A stretch of DNA of 64,000 bases, from NCBI GenBank assembly GCA_039720395.1, contig CM077826.1, positions 35,058,790 through 35,122,789 of the forward strand, written 5' to 3'. The position numbers and the translations under genes were made by a program. The notes under the pieces are model-generated. The model was not told where the DNA came from. It ran no database searches and saw only the letters and a program-made list of their open reading frames with translations. This DNA is from Liquidambar formosana. Its lineage: Eukaryota; Streptophyta; Magnoliopsida; Saxifragales; Altingiaceae. Each line of letters begins with the position of its first letter. The stretch's first letter is position 1. Shown piece by piece: positions 36,449 through 48,400 of the stretch.

Positions 36449-39400
36449 CGTGCAACCAAAGACGACAAGCGACGACGATGACTCCAGGAGGCAAGGATCA
36501 CTGCAGACACCAGATCTAAAGGAGACAAGCCCAGATGGGTCGAAGGAGATGAACACATCGTCATTTCTAACTAAGGAGAAGAACCAGATCTGAGAGAGAA
36601 GGGAAGCCAGAGATGCTCTCGACTGACGACGCAAACTGTAAGGTGTTCTTTGTGCCTTCTCCATCTTTTTTTTTTCAATTCAAGCATCTTTGTAGCTTTC
36701 GCATGGGGTGTATGGGGTTAGGTGATCAGAAAAAAGAATAATCTCGTGTGAATTGCATGAGATTTTGACCGAGACTAGTCGGGTGAACGAGATCTTGCAT
36801 AACTCGTTTTGTCTCGTCTGAGATCTTGAGCTTCTCTATCGAGAGAAGGAATTCACCCTATATATCTATATCGATAGGAATTCTTGTCTCGGGCTTGGAT
36901 GATTCCAAGTTAACCCGGCAAGATCTCGGATGAAACCACCGAGACTTCGAACCCTGATGTTGATAGGGGAGCTTTCTCTCTTTTGTGCCTCTTTTTGCAA
37001 TTTGGAAGACGACTTAGAATGGGGTTTAATGGGGGTATATAGCCTAAATGATGATGCTCTTAGAGATCCCTTTGGGTTGGAATTAAAAGAGGTTAAAGCT
37101 AAATGGGAGAAACCTTGGTGTTTGGTGGGTGATTTTTACATTGTTAGGTTCCCCAATGAAAGGAAGGGTTGTGTTTATTCATCACTGGCCATGTCTAAGT
37201 TTTTGGATTTTATTGACTTAAATGAGTAAATGAGCTAATGGACCCTCCTTTGGTTGGAGTTTGGTTCACTTGGTCCTCAGAGATCCCTAGCCTTTCTAGA
37301 ATTGATAGATTCCTTTTCTCCACTTCATGGGAAGAACACTTTCCTAGGTGATCCAAGCTGCGCTTCCTAGGCCTCTCTTTGACCATGTTCCTTTAGTCCT
37401 TTATAGTGAAGGTTTAAGAATTGTCAAGGGCCTTTCCATTTTGAGAATATGTGGTTAAAGGAAGAAGGGTTTGTGGACTTAGTGAAAAGTTGGTGGGAGT
37501 CTTTCATTTGAAGGCATTCCAAGCTTCATTGTTGCAAAAAAGGTTGAAGGCGTTAAAGGAGAATCTCAAGACTTGGAATAGAGTCCAATGTCTAGTGGTC
37601 AGGACATTGGACTTTGAATCCAACTAGAGAAGTTTTGGCAGAATTAAAGGCTAGGGTTTTGGATACTATCCACACTTTGGATGGAAAAGAAGGCATAGAA
37701 GACCTATCAGAGGAGGAAAAAGCAAGAAGAGGGATGCCCAAGCGGAATTTGCTCTACTTTTTTGGTTGGAAGAAATTAGTTGGAAACAAAAGTCTAGAGC
37801 TTTGTGGTTGAAAGAAGGTGATAAAAACACTATATTTTTCCACCGGATTGCCAATGCTCACAAAAGAGCTAACCATATTGGTAAGTTAATGGTAGATGGG
37901 ACTTTATTGATGATGAAAATATTTTTGCTAAGGAAGTGGTTGATTACTATGAAAACCTATTCTATGAAGAAGAGGATAGAAGGCCTTTGCTAGAAGGGGT
38001 GGAGTTCAATTCTTTAAGTCAAGTTGATGCTGCTTGTCTTAAGAGAGATTTTGTTGAGGAGGAATTGTTCGAAGCTTTAAATTCTCTTCATGGTGATAAA
38101 GTCCCTAGGCCAGATGGAATGACTCCTGCCTTTTTCCAAAAATGTTGGGTTGTTGTTAAGGTAGATCTCATGAAACTATTAAGGAACTCTCCTCAAGGGC
38201 CAAATTTGAAAAAAGTTTCAATGCCACTTTTATTGCTTTCATTCCAAAAAAGAGGACGTTTGAATGTTTGGGACTTTCGCCCCATTTCTCTCATTGGAAG
38301 TGTGTATAAAATTATTGCTAAGGTGCTAGCTGGAACACTTGGTAAGGTTGTGGGAAATGTAATTTCCACTTCCCAATTTGCTTTTATAGGGGGGAAACCA
38401 ATTTTGGAAGCCGTTCTTGTTGCTAATGAATGTGTGGAATCTAATAATAGGAGTGGTGTTGCAGGTGTAATTGCGTAAATTGATATTGAAAAGGCTTTTG
38501 ATAATGTGAATTGGAACTTCCTTATCTACTTGGTAGAATGGGTTTTGGAGGAAAATGGCAGTAAATGGATTGCTTGGTGTATAGGGGCCTCTTCTTTCTC
38601 AGTTCTAATCAATGGGATTCCCTATGGTTTTTTCAAAAGTTCTAGAGGCCTTCGTCAAGGAGACCCCTTCTCCCCCTTTCTTTTCATCATTGTTATGGAA
38701 GTCTTGAGCAAGCTTATCAACAAAGGGATTGAGGAAAATTTATTTGATGGTTTTTTGGTTAATGGAGAAGGTATGCTCTCCCACTTACTTTTTGCCGATG
38801 ATGCCCTCCTTTTTTGTGGAATTGAAGAGGAATAATTTAGGAACCTTTGGGTGGTCTTACTTTGTTTTGAAGCGGTTTTGGGGATGAAAGTAAATCTTGG
38901 TAAGTGTGAATTGATTCCAGTAGGAAGGGTAGACAACATAGATAACCTTACCTCTATCCTTAGTTGTAAAGTAGGTAGTCTTTCGATAACCTACCTTGGA
39001 CTCCCTTTAGGTTCTCATTTCAAGGATAAGAAGACGTGGGATCCAGTGGTTGAAAAGGTTGAATGAAGGCTAAGAGGTTGGAAGAAAGGTTATCTCTCAA
39101 AAGGGGGAAGTTGACTTTGATTTGAAGCACACTTTCAAGCATTCCAACTTACTTTATGTCCATCTTCAAGATCCCATTTTTAGGGGCTTCTAAAATTGAA
39201 AAGCTGTAAAGAGATTTTCTTTAGAATGGCAAGGGAGGTGAAAATAAATATCACCTAGTGGATTGGCCTATGGTTTGTTTACCAAAAAGAGAGGGTGGTT
39301 TGGGTATGAATCTCATAAATATATGAACCAAGCTTTTCTTGGTAAATGGTTATGGAGATTTGGCAAGGAAGATCAAAGTCTTTGGAGAGATGTGGTGGTA

Positions 39401-42400
39401 TGGAAATATGGGATTGCTAGTGAAGGTTGGTGGCCTAAAGAGGTGAGGGGAACTCATGGATTGTGTCTTTGGAAAACTATCATGCAAGGCTTTGATGACT
39501 TTGTGAAGGATATTAGCTTTAAAATAGTGGTGGGGGAAAAGTGAGGTTTTGGATGGATTCTTGGTGCAATGATACCTCTCTAATGGTTGAATTTCCTTGT
39601 TATTCAATATAGCCACTAATAAAGATGCCATGGTGAAGGTATTTAGTAGGGGAGAATGGCCTCGTTACTTGGAACATCACTTTCATTAGGCTTTTCAATG
39701 ATTCGGAGTTGGAGGGTGTCTTTTTTGGTTTTTTTAGAAACTTTATGATAGCAAGATTTCTTTGGGAAGGAATGATTCCTTGGTGTGGTGTAAGGATGCT
39801 TAAGGGTTATTCTCAGTGAAATCTTACTATAATATTTTGACTTCAAGTGGTTCTACTTTTCTCCTGGCAAAGCCAATTTGGATTGTCTCGGTTCCTTTGA
39901 AAGTTGATTTTTTCACTTGGTGAGTAAAGATAAATGCTTGACTTTAGATCACTTGATGAGGAAAATGTGGGAATTGGCTGATAGATGCATTCTTTGCAAG
40001 GAGGCGGCAGAATTGGTTGACCATCCTTTTATACATTGTCATGTAGCGAGGAGTCTTTGGATGCTTACTATAAATCTCTTTGGTATTTGTTGGGTCTTGC
40101 CTTCTAATCCCCACAACTTGCTTTTGGAGTGGCGGACTAAAGCGGTAAGAAATAACAAAGGGAGGGTTTGGGAGATGTCTCCACATGCTCTTTTTTCGGT
40201 GCATTTGGAGAGAGGAACCTTAGAACTTTGAAGATAAGGAATCATCACTAGTAGAGCTCAGATCTACTTCTGTTAAGACTATTTTGGTGGTACAATAGTC
40301 ATTCAAATGACCATAGCTTGTCTTTTGTTTCTTTTGCTATAGTTCTTATGGCTAACACTTGTATATGACTTATCTACTTGGGTTTTGCCCTTTTATCTAA
40401 TACAATATTTACTTCTTAACAAAAAAAAAGAAAAAAAAAAAAATACTAACTTGCAAAATATCATCGTGCAAGAGAGAATCATTAAAAAAAGAAAAAAAAA
40501 AGAAGTGATTTTCCATTATTAAGAGGAATTTTATTACTAAATTTCCTCTTCTATTTATCCTGGGAGTAAAGAATATTACTATTGCTAGATATAAATGATA
40601 AAGGTTAAAGGTTTGTTATGTATCATGGAATCTTGATACATCCGGAGCTATTGGCTGATTCTTGAGAGAACTCATTCAAGGAGCTGTTTTTTCTTAAACA
40701 CATGTATTGGCCTCTAAATCCAGATTGGGCCTCTGCCAATATCCACATGTATTGGGCTATACAATTTGGTGTTGGTTGATACTTTCTATTATCTCTGAGA
40801 ATTCTGTTTAAGGTGAAATTATGATGTCATCTGTTCTTGAAGGTACATATAAAAGCTTAGTCTGTCTTTGTCTATCATAATTTACTTGCTATAAGCTAAT
40901 TGCTTTGTGGATTTTTACGACTCATAATCTAAAAAAAGCACTAGATGTTTAAGTTCAGGAACTTCAGGTTGTTTTATCATTTGGTTTGTACTCCTATTTG
41001 TTAGATTCTTGCTGCTAAGTGATCTGTTTAATACTTTAAGGAGGAATATTATTCTATATTTGACGTAGCGGAAGTGTACTGAAGAAAAAGAACACTGCCT
41101 TCTTCTTGAAAGAAATAACAACTTGAATCCACGAGCAAAGAGAGAGTTAAAACATTGAAATTTCAATTCTATTAAGCACAAAGTTGACTTCTACAAAGAA
41201 AGAAAGCAGCATATATATAGGCTGCTAGCCCTTAATCCTGGTTAAACTAGTAAACTAAGGAAAATAAACGAAATTAAGGATAATAACAAAATTACCAAAA
41301 ATAGAAAATTCCAATTAATAACATAAATTGAAATCCCTAAACTTAAGGAGCAAGTTGGCGAAAACGAGGACCAAAAATGACAACTGTAGCTTCTAGAGTT
41401 AAGTAGCAGAATCATTCCAAAAATAGCAAAAACGCGCTTTTAAAGGCCAAAATGAAGGAATTTGCCCGAAAAGCGGCGTATGTTATGGCGATGAATGTTG
41501 ATCTTCACGTCTGTTCCAGTTGACCCACCAAATTTCTCGCAATTCTGACATTTTGACTTTCTCTCCCTACTAGTACATTTTACGAATTGGCTTTTGGCTG
41601 TCCATATGTCCCAGGAAGTCTTTGGGAAGCTGTTCTACACCAGTCTCCCCTGCTTGAAAAGAACTCAACCTCGAGTTAACTAGGTGAGAGGCAGACATCT
41701 CAGGAGCATGATATTCAAATAGATCAACAACATTGAAAATAGGAGATATGGCTATATCTATAGGAAGATCCACTACATAGGAATTATCATTAATTTTTCG
41801 AGTAATCTGATATGGAGTTATGGACCATACTTCTTGTCTTTCAGCTTATTATATGTTCCCATGGGCATTGGCCCCTTACGCAAATATACCATCACAAGAT
41901 CTCCTTCTTGGAGACCCTTAACCCACCGCTTCTTGTCCACTACTTCTTTGTATTTGGCATTAGATTCTTCTAGATTTTTCTGCATTTCATTCTGAATAGC
42001 TTGAATCCTTTTTGCCATATTCTTTGCTGCAATACTCATACCACAAGGCATGACATGGAGGGTGGCAATATACAATCTGAAATGGCGTCTTCCCAATGGA
42101 CCGGTTCAGCATACTGTTATAAGCAAATTCATCTTGTGCTAGGGCAAGATCCTGCTGTTTGGGCTTCTCCCCAGAGATACATCAAAATTAAATTCCCTAG
42201 AGTTTGATTTACTACTTTTGTCTGCCCATCAGTTTGAGGATGGCTAGTGCTAATGCAGTTCAATGCTGTATCGAATCGCCTCCATAAAGTCCTCCAAAAG
42301 TGACCTAGGAATTTAGTGTCTCGATGAAGTGATTGGTTTAGGGACTCCATGAAAACGAACAATTTCTTTGAAGAGTAGATTTGCCACACGCACTGCATTT

Positions 42401-45400
42401 GAGGTCTTTTTGTAAGCGATAAAGTGAGCCATTTTGGAATACCTATCAAGTATCAACCACCACAAATACAGAGCTAAATCCCCGTTGGGTTCATGGAAGA
42501 CCCAACACGAAGTCCATACAAAGATCCTCCCAAGGTTCTTTTGGAATGGACAAGGGCAAGTAAAGGCCTGTATTTTGGGATTGAAATTCAGCTGCCTGAC
42601 AAGTAGGACAGCATTTGACATGGCTGCCAACATCCCACTTCAATTGTGGCCAATAATACCTCTCTTCTGCAAGAGTTATTGTTTTATCTTGACCTAAGTG
42701 TCTGCCCAAACTTCTACTGGGTAAATAAGTAAAGCATGGATAATTTGCTCCTGTAGAGAACTTCATGGAATGCACAACTGATTGCCATGAAACAAACAAT
42801 CTTCTTGGATATGCATTCCCTCAACAGAAACTCCCAACTAACACTTTTCCTAAGTGTCTCGAAAATCCTCGTCATCTTCATATAGCTCCTTAAGATAGTC
42901 AAACCCTATAACTTCAATCCGCATTGTAACAAGTAACAACGCCTTCTTGCTCAAAACATCAACCACTCTCTTTAATTGACCCACCTTGAGCTTCAAAGTG
43001 AAAGTGAATTGCTGTATAAAAGAAATCCAAAGGGCATGCATCCGCTTGACACTATTTTGACTATTGATGAATTTTAGTGCTTGGTGGTTGTTAAATAGTA
43101 CAAACTCCCTCTGCAGCAAATAGTGGTCCCAAACCTTATGGCTCGAAAGTTGGCATACAATTTAAGCTCGTAGGTAGACCACTTCGGACGGGCTTCACTG
43201 AGCTTCCCACTGTAAGATGCAACCTGTCTGCCTTCTTGAGAAAGAACAGCACCAAGTGCCAACAATAGAGGCATCACACTCCACCTTGAATAACTAGTCA
43301 AAATCTGGCCATGCTAAAACTGGGGCAGAGGATTTCTCGTTTATTAGCGCAAAGCTCTGTTTTGCTTCTTCTCCCCAATTTAACTTCCCCATCTTCATGC
43401 ATTTAGTAAGGGGGGCAAAGTCTTGAAATAAATTATTTGTTATAATTATGATAATTATTATTAGATAAAGATAATTATGATAATTTTTGATGATGTGACA
43501 TCATGACTATATTATATATAGTATTGTTAATTGTCTTATTTAGTATTACTATTGTTGTGAACAAAATATGTAGGTAATTATTATCGTTATATGTTATGTT
43601 ATTTGGCAAGAAATGTGTAAGATGGGAATTGGGTTGCATATAAAGGTAGCATGAGGTGGCAATTATAGTATGAGGTGGGAAACTTATAAGCATGAGGTGG
43701 CAACCCTATACCATGAGGTGGAAACTTAGATAAATGAGCTGGAAATTAACTAAGATGAGGTGTTATAAGGTAGCATAAGGTGTAGATGATGTGGCAATGA
43801 TAGGAGGTGGAAATTATTTAGTAATAAGTGGAAAAGTGTAGAAGCATGAGGCGGACAATGAAGTGGCAAAGTCTAATATCTATATTCACACACAAATGAC
43901 ATATGTAAAAGAGGATTTCATGCATAGTGACACGTGTCCGGATCTAGCCACATATCAATTCCCTATTCAATACACTAGTTATACTTCCATTAGTTCATTT
44001 TTTGGTCCAATAGAGTCTTAACATCTTTGTGACACATGTCATCACTATATTCAACCACCCAAATTACTCTTTTAATATAATAGCTCATTCTATCATTTCA
44101 TTAAAACATATAGATATAAGTAGAGACATAGAGAGAGTGGGAGATGTAGAAAGAAAGAGAGAAGAGAGATGAAGTGAAAGAAATAGAGAAATAAGAGAAG
44201 TCAGTCAAGAGAGAAATAAAAGAAGAGACTCAATTCTTGGAAAAGTCAATGTAGGGATCCTATTCCTTTCATGAATAAGAGTATAGTTTGTATAATAAAG
44301 TGCATGGATATGATTTATGAAATTTATGATTAAAGGAATTTATAGGTCGGTAAACTATGACTACTTTCAAACATATTTCTATGTGTAGTTAAATTTTTAA
44401 TGGACTTTGGTATTTGGATGACAAGATTATAATTTCTATGATAGTATTCAATTTTAAATTACAACTAGCATCCTGTTTTATAAATATTAGTATAAATTTC
44501 AGATTATAATATGTTGTGCAGGTAATTGTTTGGTTTATAATTTTTAAGATAAACTATGTATATTGATTATGATTTCTGGAAAATTTCATAACCATTGAAT
44601 CATGTTTAGTATTTTTATTTGATTTACAAAGTTTTGACAGCAAAGCTGTTTTGAGCAGTCCCTACTGTATAAATCCTCACTTTGATAATTTAATACTTAT
44701 GGTTTTATATGCTCTAAATTCATGATTATTGGTATGTATACTCTTTCTTATGTCTATTTTCACAAGACACAAGTCCCAAGCCTATATCTTTTAAAATAAA
44801 ATTATGGCAATGGTTTTTTTTACTGATGGGGCAGTGCTGGAATTGAATTTCCAGCATACTGTCCACAGAATTAAACTAGCTTTATTACCAATTTAATTAT
44901 ATTTAACAGTGGCTTATTATTATTTTTATATAGGGATTTGAGTCTACGTTTTTAAATCTTCAAGAATTAAATGATTCACCTTTATATAAAGTGAGTTATG
45001 AATTTCAAATGCAACATGGTTCTGTTTTCGGCATTGAAACCTTAAATGTGTCTGAAGTTGTTATAAATAGAGAATGATTATTTTTCTTTAGTTTGATATT
45101 ATTGAAAGAAATGTTGTGAGAAGTTTTACAAAAGGTTTGAAAGGATTTATGAGAAAAGTAGGAGCCATGTTTGGATTTGAAAAGAATTGAGATGAATTAT
45201 ATGGATATTTGAAATTGGAGGGTTGAATACTTTAACGCTCATTTTCTGTTTAAAATGGAACATTGGCTCCTGTTCTTGAATGCATTACTCCATAGTTAAG
45301 CTGAGAAATTCTCCTCTGTTTAGCAAGAAAGGTGTAGAGTTTCCTTCGGTGAAAGACCCTAAAGGTTTATTTTGGAATGGTTATCCTCATGGTTGGTTTT

Positions 45401-48400
45401 CCACTTGATAGATAGTTTATGGTTTCCTCCTGGGACATGGATGGTGTCCCTCCTGTGATGGATGGGTGTGGAATGGTTATCCTTATGGTTGGTTTTTATT
45501 GATGGATGGCTTATGGTTTCCTCCTGGAACATGGATGGTGTCCCTCCTGTGATGGATGAGTGTAAAAGGTTTGAAATACGGGGTCAAAATCAGGCCAGTG
45601 AAAACTGTGTGGTTGATGTGTATCGGTGATTGCATTCTTGGATATTTCAAATACTAAATTATTTTCTTTTTAAAAGGGATATTCTTGAATGTTTTGCAAC
45701 ATGTGTTCTAGAAATGTTTATTTCTGTCATAAATTATTTTTGAAAATTATGATTTGGAAATGAAATGCTTATGAGAAATTTTGATGAATATGAAAAATAT
45801 GACTTCATTTCAGAAGTTTCTAATTAATATATGTTTTCAAACTTTATTCGTGTTGTGGAATATTATCTCTACCCTGCAAGTGCTGCTGACTCACCATTCT
45901 ACAGGTCTTGATAGGGTGGTTCAGAAGGGGCTTTTAGTGGCTGATAGGGCAGTATAGAGAAGGATTATGGGCAGGTCATTTGGTTTTGTGTTGTATATAT
46001 AGTACTTTATAAGAAGTTTTTGAAGTTGAGAGACTTATGTATATGTCTTGTTTGTATGATATAAAAGTTTCAATGTATCTTATGTATTTATGTGCTCATA
46101 CTAGGTGTCTAGAGGTTTTGGATGTGAGACTGTGTTATGGATTGATGTTCAGGATGCCAATTTGTATTATCTATATATTTTTCACAGGAACTCAACTCAA
46201 TTTAATTTTTTTTAGAAATTGTGAAAAGATATGTCTTGTAAGAGTTACTTATTTGAAAGAAAAAAAAAATAATTTCCAAACCACAAATGATTTTCAATTG
46301 TTTAATAATATAAAATTTCTTTTGTAAGAATGACTTATTTGTTTTATTATTACGTTTTAATCACGCTTCAAAAATTTGGGGCGTGACAATGGGTGCGACA
46401 AATCTACTGAAATCCTTGACGAACCGCCAGTAGAACATTGCCAGACCGTGAAAACTTCGCACCTCGCTCACTGTTTTTGGAGTTGGCCATTCTTGCATAG
46501 CTCGAATCTTCTCTTCATCAACCTCAATTCCATCAGCACTCACCACAATCCCAAAAATAAGAAACTAGCATTCATGAAACTACACTTCTTCAAATTAACA
46601 TATAACTTGTTTTGCTACAAAACTATCAATACTTCCCTAAAGTACTCAAAGTGGTCAGACTCATTCTGGCTATAAATCAATAAATCATCAAAGTACACTA
46701 CAACAAATTTCCCAATAAATGGTTTTAGTACCTGGTTCATTAGCTTCATGAAGTTACTTGGAGCATTAGTCAGTCCAAAGTCCAAATGACATCACTAACC
46801 ACTCATACAAATCCTCCTTTGTTTTGAAAGCAGTTTTCCTTTCTTCCCCAGGTCTAATCCGAAGCTGATGGTACCCGCTCCTCAAAGTCAATTTTCAAAA
46901 AGAGTTTGGAACCTGACAGCATGTCCAGCATATCCTCCAGTCGTGGAATAGGAAATCGGTATTTAATCATATTCTTGTTGATAGCAAAGAACCAACAAAG
47001 CTGGCACCGCACAAGGACTTATGCTTTCTTGGATCAAACGTTTTTTAATCAATTCTTCAACCTACTCCTACAAGATCTGACTTTCTTTTGGGCTCATCCA
47101 GTAGTGTGAGTGATTTGGTAGGCTAGCTCCTAGGACCAAATCAATCTGGTGTTGAATGTCTTATATAGGAGGTAACCCATTTAGTAGTTTTGCAGGCATG
47201 ATCTCATGAAATTCCTCAAGTAAAGGTTGTAGCGACTTTGGAATTTTAGTAGAATCAAGGGAAATTTCTCCTCCAACTATTACAGCAAAGATCTCACTTG
47301 ATCTTTGGTTTCTTCCTTGAATTCTCCTCCATCAACCAGGAATATTGACTTCCCTTTTGTCTTTGGCTCTATTGCTGAAAATTCTTCTTTTATTGGCCCC
47401 AAGACAATCTTCTGTCTTCTCTTCATGAAGATATAAACATTATCGCGCCCCTATGTAGCATCCACATCGAACTGCCATGGCTTTCCCAAAACCATATGGC
47501 AGGCGTCCATCTCAACCACATCACACACTACTTCATCCATATAATTCTTCCCAATAGAAAAATTAATGCAGCAAATTTCAGTCACTTTGTTTCTGCACCC
47601 CGTTTAATCCAACCAATCTTGTATAGTGATGGGTGCTTTTTTGTCTTCAATCCCAGCTTCCCAACCATGGCCTTTGACACTATGTTCTCGCTACTACGAC
47701 TATCAATAATAACATCCCTTCCTATTCACGGGACATCTGGTTCGAAATATATTGTGCCGCTATGGTTGCGCATCCCACTTTGGCGCTAGCAAAGGCCTTC
47801 GAACCACTATAGAGCCTAAAAGTAAGTCTCCATCATCATCCCCTGTAACTTCTTTATCTTCATAAGTAAGGTTGCTTCATTATCAACCTCTTCCGTTTGT
47901 AGTCCTTCGCCATGTTTTAAAGCCCAGACCGTTCATTGAACCAGAAAAATTACCCGGTTAAGGGTCACTAGTTCAACCATCGAGTCAACGGGAATTGAAC
48001 CGTGATGTCATCATAACGTAATAAATATTTAATTATTATTTAAGATATAATAAATAATTAATTATGAATGAACTATATACAGAAAAATTGCAAAATATAT
48101 GAAAAAATTATTTAAAAATTTCCAAATAACCTTCAACAATCAACACTCTTAAACAAACATGCTCCTACATAGATACATCAAGCCAGTAAATCAAGACACT
48201 ATTTTGAGACCAATGGGGTGTATACTATATCATGGGCATAGCTAATTTTTACTAAACGTTTTCACCCAAATTTTAAAATAAAAAAAATTAAAAAAAACTA
48301 AATAACACTCACTAAATCACTACTCGTAGTAAGTAGTAATGGACAAAGGGAAATTGATTAATTACTATAAAGGATTCCTTTTGCCACATGCCTACACCAG

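Larger units (their letters stand above)
35592..40453 (+). mobile_element. L1 retrotransposon, 5' truncated, split by hAT
   Basis: The perfect 8-bp direct repeat CTAACTTG flanks it (35592-35599 and 40446-40453), with an A-rich tail before the second copy. In order it encodes part of the ORF2 endonuclease ([20 protein letters not shown] at 37100-37170; [18 protein letters not shown]), reverse transcriptase (37936-38850: [52 protein letters not shown] with the FADD box) and zf-RVT ([20 protein letters not shown] at about 39980-40040). Several stops and frameshifts break it. It lies in sense orientation in intron 4. Confidence 0.9.

Noticed and set aside
36114..36664. Open frames on both strands around 36.1-36.7 kb
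   Set aside because: Phe/Ser/Leu or Lys runs come from poly(A/T) and GA microsatellites inside the hAT-like element.
37579..37629. A functional tRNA-Gln gene
   Set aside because: The T arm and 3' acceptor strand are missing.
43424..46388. Insertion read as an intact gene region (open frame at 46037-46327)
   Set aside because: The frame has no relatives and lies in sequence that interrupts the Ty3 reverse transcriptase.
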